A DNA stretch of 23,582 bases. It comes from Gemmatimonadota bacterium. Its GTDB lineage: Bacteria; Gemmatimonadota; Gemmatimonadetes; Longimicrobiales; Gaopeijiaceae. Location: contig JAGWBP010000028.1 of the NCBI GenBank assembly GCA_021295835.1, positions 1 to 23,582 on the forward strand, given 5' to 3'. This document shows positions 1-6,614 of this stretch, piece by piece. The first letter of the stretch is position 1. Each line of letters opens with the position of its first letter. The position numbers and the translations under genes were made by a program. The notes under the pieces were generated by a model. That model worked only from the letters and a program-made list of their open reading frames with translations, was not told the DNA's origin and did not search any database.

Positions 1-1
1 G

Positions 2-217
2 CTGGCAAAGGGTGGCCGTGCAGTCTTCGATCTGAGCAACGATGTCGTGTGGGGACCCGTCACCGTCCTTGATGCCGATGGCCGCGTCATCCGCGTGATC
101 CCTCCGCCGCCGGGCTCCGTCCGCTGGCCGCTCACCCGGCGTGAGGTGCGCATCGAATCCCAGAGCCCGCCCGGAGCCGGAAGCGCCCCTCCGAGATCCG
201 GACGGAGGTCGAAGTGA
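2..217 (+). CDS. 3' end of an M8-like metalloprotease paralogue (partial, cut by the window edge)
   Basis: The frame is open from the window edge and encodes 71 residues before TGA at 215-217. It matches the C-terminal tail of the complete lipoprotein metalloprotease at 2518-4014 almost residue for residue, with a shared core around DDVVWGPVTV(V/L)DADGRVIRV followed by IPPPPGSVRWPLT. The catalytic domain is not visible, so the function is inferred from the paralogue. This tail lies after the protease domain and may be a surface or anchoring extension. The copy belongs to a duplicated module whose downstream part also recurs (304-415 and 1895-2079). It could be the end of an intact gene or of a pseudogene; the upstream sequence is needed to tell. 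Confidence 0.7.
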   Translation: MAKGGRAVFDLSNDVVWGPVTVLDADGRVIRVIPPPPGSVRWPLTRREVRIESQSPPGAGSAPPRSGRRSK

Positions 218-303
218 GCCCACCTGGAACGCCGGGCTCCGTGCGCGACGCCGGACACGGCGAGGAGCCGCAACTTTCCCAGTGTCAGCAGGGTCAGCCC
301 CTC

Positions 304-415
304 GGGGACGACGGTTGGGAAAGGCTGGTCTCCAACGCGCTGCCGCTGCCGCGGTAGCTAGAGGGCGAACCGCCCCGGGGCACAGGACGGTGAGCGACCA
401 CGTGCGCCGGGCGGC
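304..415 (+). pseudogene. Remnant of the 3' end of the hypothetical gene seen at 4292-4633, plus its downstream flank
   Basis: Positions 307-357 read DDGWERLVSNALPLPR and a TAG stop. The gene at 4292-4633 ends DDGWERLVSKARALPR and a stop. The flank after the stop (GGGGCACAGGACGGTGAGCG, then a stretch ending CGCCGGGCGGC) also matches the flank after 4633, apart from about 13 extra bases after the stop. The roughly 570 bp that separate the protease stop from this point in the right copy are replaced here by about 85 bp of unrelated sequence, so the left copy has an internal deletion. No function is expected. Confidence 0.75.
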
Positions 416-498
416 ATCGGGGGCCCGGACGAACGGCGTCCCCCGCGACGCGGACCGACGGCGACATCCGGGCCGCGATGGCTGGTCCTTCCCGCCGC

Positions 499-692
499 TA
501 TAGCGAATAAGCTCCAAGAACAGAATACGGATTCGCGCTATCGCGAAACTACGAATAGCGATGGGCGCAGTCGTGTGGATTCCGGGGCAGCGTGGTTGTG
601 GGGGACCTCTTGATCAGCCTAGCCTCATTCGTTATTCCGTTATGATGAGGAAAAGCAGAATAGCGCACCACGTCATTCGCCTACTCGGAATA
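499..692. promoter_or_regulatory. Probable control region of the Fic gene: clustered GAATA elements and a dyad
   Basis: The 200 bp before the Fic gene are visibly less GC-rich than their surroundings. The pentamer GAATA occurs at 505, 523, 553, 658 and 688, and in reverse at 633-637. A dyad pairs TATAGCGAATA (499-509) with ATTCGCGCTAT (531-541). A possible promoter is TTGATC (610-615), a 17-bp spacer, then TATTCC (633-638), though the -10 match is poor. Repeated short elements of this kind suit binding by a repressor, possibly the winged-helix part of the Fic protein itself. That link is inference. Confidence 0.35.
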
Positions 693-708
693 AGGAGCGA
701 ACACCCCG

Positions 709-1878
709 ATGCATCGAGGACCCAGCGGAAGGTACGAGCTCACCGTGACCGCTGGCGAACGAGTCAACGCGTTCGTGCCCGCACCGCTCCCGCCGGACCC
801 TCCGCTGGTGCTGGACGGACCGCTTCGCTCGACCCTGGAAGCCGCCGCGATGAGCCTCGGCCGCCTCGACGGAATGTCCAGCCTGCTCCCCGACCACACC
901 CTCCTGACCTACGTCTACATCCGGAAGGAGGCGGTGCTCTCCTCCCAGATCGAAGGAACGCAGTCGTCGCTGTCGGACCTGCTGCTTCACGAGATCGAGC
1001 AAGCTCCCGGAGTCCCCTTGGACGATGTGGTTGAGACCGCGAACTACGTGGCGGCGATGGAACACGGACACCGCCGGCTCAAGGACGACTTCCCTCTGTC
1101 GAACCGCCTCATCCGAGAGATCCATGGCGTGCTGCTCTCGCGAGGACGCGGGAGCACGAAGGGCCCGGGGGAATTCCGCCGGTCGCAGAACTGGATCGGT
1201 GGGTCCAGACCGGGCAACGCCACATTCGTGCCCCCGCCGCACACGGCCGTCCAGAGCTGCATGGGCGACCTGGAGCTGTTTCTGCACGACGAAGGTGGCG
1301 AACTGCCCACCCTGGTCCGGATTGCGCTGGCACATGTCCAGTTCGAGACCATCCACCCCTTCCTGGACGGAAACGGACGGGTCGGGCGACTGCTGGTGAC
1401 CCTTCTGCTCCTTCACGCCGGAGTGCTCCAGGAGCCGCTCCTGTACCTGAGCCTGTATCTCAAGCAGCACAGGCGCACCTACTACGAGCTACTGGACGAA
1501 GTGCGGAGCTCGGGCGACTGGGAGGCCTGGGTCGCCTTCTTCCTGGAGGGCATCCGAGTGGTGGCCGACGGAGCCGTACACGCAACCAGGCGGCTCCTGG
1601 CACTGTTCGCGAACGACCGGAGCATCATCGAGCAGTCTGGACGGCGCGCCGGATCGGCCCTGCGCGTATACGCCGCGCTGCGCGAGAGACCGATCCTGTC
1701 CATCACATCGGCTGCGGAGCGCGCGGGTCTTTCCTTCTCGGGTGCGTCGGCTGGCATGAAGATATTGGTCGACCTTGGGGTCGCTCGCGAGACAACCGGC
1801 AGGCGGCGCGGCCGACTGTTCGTCTACGACCGGTACCTCGCGATCCTGAACGAAGGCACGGAGGTGGCCGAGAGCTGA
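709..1878 (+). CDS. Fic family protein (probable AMPylase) with N-terminal inhibitory helix and C-terminal winged helix
   Basis: The 389-residue protein has the Fic/DOC N-terminal domain followed by a Fic core. The catalytic loop HPFLDGNGRVGR (residues 216-227) fits HxFx(D/E)GNGRxxR exactly. In this family the His is the catalytic base that transfers AMP, or another nucleotide-derived group, to a Ser, Thr or Tyr hydroxyl. SSQIEG at residues 78-83 fits the inhibitory motif (S/T)xxxE(G/N), which places it with Fic proteins held inactive by their own N-terminal helix. Residues from about 300 to 370 look like a winged helix (SITSAAERAGLSFSGASAGM), which suggests DNA binding or autoregulation. The ATG at 709 follows AAGGAG (692-697). 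No antitoxin gene is adjacent, as expected for a self-inhibited class. The target is unknown. The gene lies inside an insertion that splits a repeat unit. Confidence 0.93.
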   Translation: MHRGPSGRYELTVTAGERVNAFVPAPLPPDPPLVLDGPLRSTLEAAAMSLGRLDGMSSLLPDHTLLTYVYIRKEAVLSSQIEGTQSSLSDLLLHEIEQAPGVPLDDVVETANYVAAMEHGHRRLKDDFPLSNRLIREIHGVLLSRGRGSTKGPGEFRRSQNWIGGSRPGNATFVPPPHTAVQSCMGDLELFLHDEGGELPTLVRIALAHVQFETIHPFLDGNGRVGRLLVTLLLLHAGVLQEPLLYLSLYLKQHRRTYYELLDEVRSSGDWEAWVAFFLEGIRVVADGAVHATRRLLALFANDRSIIEQSGRRAGSALRVYAALRERPILSITSAAERAGLSFSGASAGMKILVDLGVARETTGRRRGRLFVYDRYLAILNEGTEVAES

Positions 1879-1894
1879 GACGGATCAGCAAGTT

Positions 1895-2079
1895 CCGGGC
1901 GGCTGCGGTGGAGCCGACCGGGTGATGAGTGGATATGATACCACGCTACAGACACGAATGATATCACTCTTCATGCGTTCTTTGGCTCGGATTCCAATAC
2001 GGGCCTTCGTCATCGCGGTGGCGGGTGCGTCGATTCTCTTGGAACCGGCATCCGCCCAGGCAACCATCGCACTCCCCGC
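1895..2079 (+). repeat. 185-bp direct repeat, left copy (promoter-like region plus signal-peptide codons)
   Basis: This copy aligns without gaps to 4670-4854, with about ten mismatches counted by eye (about 95% identity). Both copies lose similarity at the same place, after CTCCCCGC. The unit contains a TATGAT -10-like hexamer (1934-1939), the palindrome TGATATCA (1959-1966) at the start codon, and the first codons of an exported protein. It is the right-hand part of a larger duplicated module that also includes the protease 3' end. Confidence 0.9.
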
Positions 2080-2107
2080 CGATCTGACTGGTAAGGATGT
2101 CACCTAA
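1958..2107 (+). pseudogene. Truncated gene: signal peptide and about a dozen mature residues (left copy)
   Basis: The ORF of 49 codons starts MISLFMRSLARIPIRAF, continues through a hydrophobic stretch (VIAVAGASILL) and ends in a signal peptidase I type site, EPASA before QATIALPA. Then the reading frame leaves the repeat and stops (GKDVT, TAA). Only the export signal and a stub remain, so it looks like the 5' end of a secreted-protein gene whose body was replaced by unrelated sequence. ATG at 1922 is an alternative start, but the shared part begins at 1958. A functional short secreted peptide cannot be excluded. Confidence 0.6.
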
Positions 2108-2129
2108 GCGCCCCGCAAAGGCAAGTGTG

Positions 2130-2398
2130 CGGCAAGCGCGCGCGAATTCCGGGGGTCGTCCCGGCCGAGACTCCGCCCGCTGGCCTAAAGGTCCGTGCGC
2201 GTCTCCGTCGTGCGGCCTTCGCCGCAGCCGTCTCCCCCGAGATGGCGCTCATCACCGTCGGGGCGCGCAACCGCTACGGCCATCCCCATCCGGTCGTCCT
2301 GGCCCGCCTGGCGCGCGTCGGCCGACCGCCACGGCACCGTCACCGTCTCGATCGGCAGTGACGGCTCCCTCTCCGCACGCGGCTCGCGCAGCCGCTGA
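2130..2398 (+). pseudogene. Remnant of the ComEC/Rec2 C-terminal domain, frameshifted
   Basis: In one frame, positions about 2185-2320 read RAAFAAAVSPEMALITVG, then ARNRYGHPHPVVLARL. This strongly resembles the end of the beta-lactamase-like domain of ComEC, where (S)VGxxNxxGHPHPxVL is the recognised C-terminal signature. The expected continuation then appears in the next frame at about 2322-2398 as DRHGTVTVSIGSDGSL followed by a stop, so a frameshift lies near 2320. The codons before RAAF match the usual HHGS region poorly. Intact ComEC is a large inner-membrane DNA-uptake channel; here only about 85 residues remain, without the transmembrane part. It is a pseudogene fragment, not a functional competence gene. 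Confidence 0.6.
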
Positions 2399-2517
2399 TT
2401 CGCCCCTGGTGCAGGCTCACCAGCTTCAGCCGGCCGGGGGGTGGAACCGAGCGGCACCGTATGGGGTAAAGTGGGGTTCCCATCCGATTCACACCGAAAG
2501 TCGGGCGCAGTTCCAGG

Positions 2518-4014
2518 ATGAAACGCCTAGCGGTAGCTGTACTCATGCTCGCCCTCGTCGCCTGCGAGAGCCAGAAACCCCCCATCCCCTGCGGCCCCAT
2601 TCCGCAAGTGACCGTCAACGCGGGCGAGACAGCCACCGTCACCGCGTGCTTCAACGATCCCAACGAGGACGCGCTCGAGTACTCCGCCACGTCGTCGGAC
2701 GACAGCGTGGCGACGGCATCCATATCGGGCGCCACCATCACCATCACCGCCATCGCCCCCGGGAACGCCACAGTCGCGGTCACGGCCACCGACCCGGAGG
2801 GCCTTTCGGCGGAGTCGAGCTTCGAGGTGACGGTTCCGAACCGGGCTCCGGTGGCGGGGGACCCGGTCCCGGACATGGAGGTGTTCGTCGGGGACGTGGA
2901 GTCGTTCGACGCCTCGGAGCACTTCGCCGAGCCGGACGGAGAGACGCTGACCTACTCCGCCACGTCGTCGAACACCGCCGCCGCCACGGTGACGATGTCG
3001 GGCAGCACCGTGACGGTGGTGGCCGTTGCGGCCGGGACGGCCACGATGACCGTCACCGCCACCGATCCGGGCGACCTCAGGGCGATCGTGTCCACGTCCG
3101 GGGGTGGGTCGTTCGACCTGGAGGTGGCTTTCACCTCCGGTGTCTCGAGCACCGTTCGCTCGCGCGTCGAGGATGCGAGGGATGAATGGGAGGCGGTTCT
3201 GCGGGACACGGAACTGGACGATGTCACCTTCGACAGGACAGTCGCCTGCTTCGGCATCTCGCACTTTGTCGGCACCGTGGACGACCACCTGGTCTTTGTG
3301 CATGTCGGCAGTATTGACGGCGAGGGGGGCATTCTGGCTGCCGCGACCTACTGCTACGAGCGCATGTCCGACAACACGCCCGTGCTGTCCGCCACATGGA
3401 TTGACGAGGCGGACGTCGAGGAGATGTTGGACCACGACGCCCTGGTCACGGTGGCGTTCCATGAGCTGGCCCACGCCCTCGGCTTCCCGGGACTTTGGGA
3501 TGACCATGACCTGCTCGACACCCTCGATGCCGACGACCCGCATTTCGAGGGCGAGCTGGCCATCGAGGCCTTCGATGAGGCGGGAGGCGAGGACTACGAC
3601 GGAGAGAAGGTCTACAGTCATTGGCGGGAGTCCGTCTTCGGAGACGAAATCATGTCTCCCTTCATCTACGTGGAGGATGACGAGGCCCCCATCAGCGCGA
3701 TCACCCTGCAGTCGTTCGCCGATGCCGGCTACGAGGTGGACGTGTCCAGAGCTGACGACTACGAACTGCCCGACCCAACCGTCCCACCGCCGGGGGCGCC
3801 GGCAAAGGATGACCGTGCCGTCCTCGATCTGAGCGACGATGTCGTGTGGGGACCCGTCACCGTCGTTGATGCCGACGGCCGCGTCATCCGCGTGATCCCT
3901 CCGCCGCCGGGCTCCGTCCGCTGGCCGCTCACCCAGGGCGAGGTGCGCATCGAATCCCGGAGCCCGCCCGGAGCCGGAAGCACCCCTCCGAGATCCAGAC
4001 GGAGGTCGAAGTGA
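2518..4014 (+). CDS. Lipoprotein zinc metalloprotease, leishmanolysin (M8)-like, with N-terminal Ig/cadherin-like repeats
   Basis: The 498-residue protein starts with a lipoprotein signal peptide; lipobox LVAC puts the lipidated Cys at residue 16, so it is predicted to be surface or periplasmic and membrane-anchored. Two Ig/cadherin-like domains follow (about 28-106 and 110-185), each with the pattern DP(N/D)xDxLxYSATSSD...TVTATDP. The metalloprotease domain runs from about 198 to 410: HELAHALGFPGLW (315-327) is the zinc-binding HExxHxxGF motif, His368 in YSHWRESVFG is the likely third ligand and Met379 (EIMSP) the Met-turn, an arrangement typical of M8-like metzincins. A Pro-rich linker and a basic tail (ends RSRRRSK) close it. 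The ATG at 2518 has only a weak CCAGG upstream. A paralogous 3' end lies at 2-217, and the Ig repeats resemble those of the minus-strand lipoprotein at 5076-6614. Substrate unknown. Confidence 0.88.
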   Translation: MKRLAVAVLMLALVACESQKPPIPCGPIPQVTVNAGETATVTACFNDPNEDALEYSATSSDDSVATASISGATITITAIAPGNATVAVTATDPEGLSAESSFEVTVPNRAPVAGDPVPDMEVFVGDVESFDASEHFAEPDGETLTYSATSSNTAAATVTMSGSTVTVVAVAAGTATMTVTATDPGDLRAIVSTSGGGSFDLEVAFTSGVSSTVRSRVEDARDEWEAVLRDTELDDVTFDRTVACFGISHFVGTVDDHLVFVHVGSIDGEGGILAAATYCYERMSDNTPVLSATWIDEADVEEMLDHDALVTVAFHELAHALGFPGLWDDHDLLDTLDADDPHFEGELAIEAFDEAGGEDYDGEKVYSHWRESVFGDEIMSPFIYVEDDEAPISAITLQSFADAGYEVDVSRADDYELPDPTVPPPGAPAKDDRAVLDLSDDVVWGPVTVVDADGRVIRVIPPPPGSVRWPLTQGEVRIESRSPPGAGSTPPRSRRRSK

Positions 4015-4015
4015 G

Positions 4016-4633
4016 CGGCGAGGAGCCACCTGCACCTTCGTAGACAAGTCCGGGGGCTGGCGCGTCATCGATCATCCCGGGCACGGTGGCGGGCGCAACC
4101 CGCTGGCGGCGCTGGTCAGGGTGGTCGTCCACGGGTTCTCGGACATGTTCACAGCGCAGGGGCTGCCGCCGCCGTTCATGGCGCCGCTCCAGCTCGTCGG
4201 CGCCAGCTCCGGGATCACCTTGCGGAGGGGGGGGTGATCCGGTGGCCGTCAGAGACGTGGCTACGCGAACGGCTACGACCTCCGCCACTTCATGGCCGCA
4301 GCGATCTCGCCCGCGATCGCCGAGATCATCCTACGCGCCTACCACGGCGTGCGGGCGTTGGCGGACGGGTCCGGGCAGCCCGGCCTGCCGGAAAGCCTGA
4401 AGCGGGAGCAGATGCTGGCGCTCACCCATGGGCTGCTGGCCGCCGCCAACGTCCTTAAGACGGCGCTGTACGGCTGGAACCCCATGGCGATCAACCTCGC
4501 CCGGTTCCAGGCCCTGACGATGCGGTTGCTCTCGCTGGCCAAGCTGGCCGCGGAGAGGGACCGGCAGCTTCGGCGGGAGCTGGACGACGGCTGGGAAAGG
4601 CTGGTCTCCAAGGCGCGGGCGCTGCCGCGGTAG
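4016..4633 (+). pseudogene. Decayed helical hypothetical gene; 3' part (4292-4633) still open
   Basis: From 4016 one frame reads CTFVDKSGGWRVIDHPGHGG, then PLAALVRVVVHGFSDMFTAQ and PPPFMAPLQLVGASSGITL, and stops at TGA 4235-4237 just after an 8-G run. The next frame continues sensibly for a short distance (GDPVAVRDVA), then the first frame resumes with YANGYDLRHFMAAAISPAIA to a TAG at 4631-4633. Two compensating indels around 4227-4262 would restore one protein of about 205 residues, which also lacks a clear start because it abuts the protease stop. From the ATG at 4292 a 113-residue, mostly alpha-helical protein could still be made. The family is not recognised. A sequencing error in the G run is an alternative explanation for the first shift. 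Confidence 0.6.
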
Positions 4634-4669
4634 CTCCCCGGGGCACAGGACGGTGAGTGACTACGTGCG

Positions 4670-4854
4670 CCGAGCGGCTGCGGTGGAGCCGACCGGGTGA
4701 TAGGTGGATATGATACCACACTACAGGCAAGAATGATATCACTCTTCATGCGTCCTTCGGCTCAGATTCCAATACGGGCCTTCGCCATCGCGGTGGCGGG
4801 TGCGTCGATTCTCTTGGAACCGGCATCCGCCCAGGCAACCATCGCACTCCCCGC
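4670..4854 (+). repeat. 185-bp direct repeat, right copy
   Basis: This is the partner of 1895-2079. It is preceded without interruption by the 3' end and flank of the helical hypothetical gene, so this copy shows the arrangement before the Fic insertion. It carries the same TATGAT hexamer (4709-4714) and TGATATCA palindrome (4734-4741). Similarity stops at 4854, after which sequence unrelated to the left copy begins. Confidence 0.9.
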
Positions 4855-4861
4855 TGGGTAG
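4733..4861 (+). pseudogene. Truncated gene: signal peptide stub (right copy)
   Basis: The 42-codon ORF begins MISLFMRPSAQIPIRAFAIA, has the same hydrophobic core and EPASA/QATIALPA cleavage region as the left copy, and runs into TAG two codons past the end of the repeat. As in the left copy, the mature protein is missing. Amino-acid changes between the copies are few and conservative. There is no downstream gene on this strand for it to serve. Confidence 0.55.
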
Positions 4862-5023
4862 CAGGTGCGCGAGCCACACGCCTGCGCACGCCGAGGTGGC
4901 CAGCGCAGCCACCGCCGTTCCCGGCCGTAGGGCTCGGCCCCACGGCTCCGCTCCGCCGCTGCCCGGGCGCGACGAGCGTCATCGGGACAGCCTCGCCGGG
5001 GTCGTCCCGGCGGTTTCGGGCAA

Positions 5024-5068
5024 CCGGGGGGGGGCCGTCACACCACCCCACCCCACCCCCCCCCCCGG
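5024..5068. repeat. G-run/C-run inverted repeat with G-quadruplex potential at the 3' end of the Ig lipoprotein gene
   Basis: CCGGGGGGGGG (5024-5034; nine Gs) can pair with an 11-C run ending in GG (5056-5068) across a loop of about 21 bases. On the minus strand, positions 5066-5043 read as an 11-G run followed by T-separated G4 tracts, a strong G-quadruplex motif. It begins 7 bases past the stop of the minus-strand lipoprotein gene, so it would lie in the 3' untranslated part of that mRNA and could pause or end transcription. There is no U-tract, so it is not a standard intrinsic terminator. Homopolymers this long are also prone to slippage and to sequencing error. Confidence 0.6.
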
Positions 5069-5075
5069 CCCATCC

Positions 5076-6614
5076 TCACTTCGCGTAGGTGAAGCTGACC
5101 GAGTCGATCACGGCACCGTCGGTGCCGAACTCGACGTCCTCCTCGGCCTTGTAGGAGTACCAGAAGTAGGCGATCGCCTTGGCATGGTGCGGCGGGTCGG
5201 CTCCGCCCGGAAGCTCGCCGGACATGTCCACCGAGAAGATCTCCACGCCGTCGTTGCCACGGGCATACACCACGTTGTCCTCTAGCCCGAAGACGATGTC
5301 CGTCACTCCGTCGTAGTCGATCATGCTGTCGTCGGACCACTCTTCCTCAGTGCCATCGGCAATCGGGAACCACTCGCCATCCTCGTCCATCCACGAGGCC
5401 TGCCAGTTGGGCAGGCTGTAGTCCAGGCCGAAGGCGAAGACACTCACACCGCCTCGATCGACGGCAACCCAGAACTCGACGACCGCAGTCGCGTTCTTCT
5501 CCCTCTCCGATACCGGGTACTCGATCTCCCAATCGCCGTCGTGACCGTCCTCCCCGGGCAGCCCGTGGAGGATGTACGACCACAACTCGTCGTCCTCGGG
5601 CTGCTTGTCGATGATGAGGTGCAGGTCTCCGTCCTCGACCTGCGCCGTGCCCCGGTCCCCGCTCGAGTCCGCCCATGCCTCCAGGTCGTCGAAGTCGTCC
5701 CGGAACGTTAGCCCGGTGTCCCCCGTCACGGTCACCGGGAAGCGTTGGGAAACGGACTCGCCGTACTCGTCGGTCGCGATGGCGACCACCTGTGCCAGCC
5801 CTGAAGAAAGGCCAGTGATACGGAGCACCGATCCGGCCACCTCGGTCTCCACGAGCTCCGGGTCCTCGGTCTCGGCACCGAACGTCAGCGGGTCGCCATC
5901 CAGATCCTCGAAGTGGTCCGTCAGCGTGATCTCCGCGCCTTCCCCCTCACCGACCGTTTGTGCCGGAATCTCTGCGGTGGCTTGCGGTGCCCGATTCGGG
6001 ACCGTGATCTGTGCCTCGTGGGATGCCGACTGCCCGCCCGGATCGGTCGCCGTCAGCATCAACGTCGCCTCTCCCTGACCTATCCCCGCCACCACCACAA
6101 TCGTGCCGATGACCTCGATGGTCGCCACTGACTCGTCCGAGCTTTCACCGCTGTACGTCAGCTCGTCTCCGTCCGGATCCGTGAAGAGCTGGTCAATGCC
6201 CGGCTGACCGGTCGTGTCGCCGACATACAGAAGAATCTGTTCGGGGATCGATCCCACGGTCTCCGGAGCCCGGTTGGGCACCATCACGTCGAATGTCTGC
6301 GTCGCCGCCTCGCCGTCAGGGTCGGTGGCCGTCACTGTCACTTTCGTCCCGCCCTGCCCGGTGGCCGTCAGCGTCAGGGCATCGTTCTCCCCGGCAACCG
6401 CCGTCACGACGGTGGCATCGGCGCTGCTGGCCGAGTAGGACAGCGGGTCGTCGTCTGGGTCGTCGAAGTACGCCGAGAGGCCGGTGACCTCTACCGTGTC
6501 CATAAGAAACAGCTCCTGGTCCGGGATCTCTCCCTCCGCCTCCGGCGGCCCGTTCGGCGGCTCACCGCACCCCGTCAACACCAGGAACGCTGTCAAGACA
6601 ATCAGTTTCTTCAT
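5076..6614 (-). CDS. Surface lipoprotein with three Ig/cadherin-like domains and a C-terminal beta-sandwich domain
   Basis: The 512-residue protein has a lipoprotein signal with LVLTGC, lipidated Cys16. Three consecutive Ig/cadherin-like domains occupy about 27-113, 117-206 and 210-297, each with a D(P/L)DxDxLxY/F motif and TATDP(D/G)G, joined by VPNRAP linkers. These Asp-rich motifs suggest calcium binding. Residues about 302-512 start with FRDDFDDLEAW and resemble the concanavalin/laminin-G-like domains that often bind glycans, an assignment made on style only. The ATG at 6614 is preceded by AGGAGAG at good spacing. It shares its repeat type with the metalloprotease lipoprotein on the other strand, so the two may act on the same surface or matrix. 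No catalytic motif is evident. Confidence 0.8.
   Translation of the reverse strand: MKKLIVLTAFLVLTGCGEPPNGPPEAEGEIPDQELFLMDTVEVTGLSAYFDDPDDDPLSYSASSADATVVTAVAGENDALTLTATGQGGTKVTVTATDPDGEAATQTFDVMVPNRAPETVGSIPEQILLYVGDTTGQPGIDQLFTDPDGDELTYSGESSDESVATIEVIGTIVVVAGIGQGEATLMLTATDPGGQSASHEAQITVPNRAPQATAEIPAQTVGEGEGAEITLTDHFEDLDGDPLTFGAETEDPELVETEVAGSVLRITGLSSGLAQVVAIATDEYGESVSQRFPVTVTGDTGLTFRDDFDDLEAWADSSGDRGTAQVEDGDLHLIIDKQPEDDELWSYILHGLPGEDGHDGDWEIEYPVSEREKNATAVVEFWVAVDRGGVSVFAFGLDYSLPNWQASWMDEDGEWFPIADGTEEEWSDDSMIDYDGVTDIVFGLEDNVVYARGNDGVEIFSVDMSGELPGGADPPHHAKAIAYFWYSYKAEEDVEFGTDGAVIDSVSFTYAK

Larger units (their letters stand above)
416..1903. mobile_element. Fic-carrying insertion flanked by a 9-bp direct repeat
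   Basis: The right copy of the duplicated module is continuous through CCGAGCGGC at 4670-4678. In the left copy the same sequence is interrupted: CCGGGCGGC stands at 407-415 and again at 1895-1903, and the intervening 1.48 kb carries the Fic gene. This is what a target-site duplication would look like. No transposase, terminal inverted repeat or integrase was found inside, so illegitimate recombination at microhomology, or movement by a machinery encoded elsewhere, are alternatives. The occupied-site structure is directly visible; the mechanism is inferred. Confidence 0.55.

Noticed and set aside
141..503. A 120-codon plus-strand ORF at the left end
   Set aside because: It overlaps the protease tail in another frame and crosses the repeat debris and the insertion boundary.
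4733..4741. The TGATATCA palindrome as a toxin-antitoxin operator
   Set aside because: No toxin or antitoxin gene follows either copy; the palindrome overlaps a start codon of a truncated ORF, so it is only noted.
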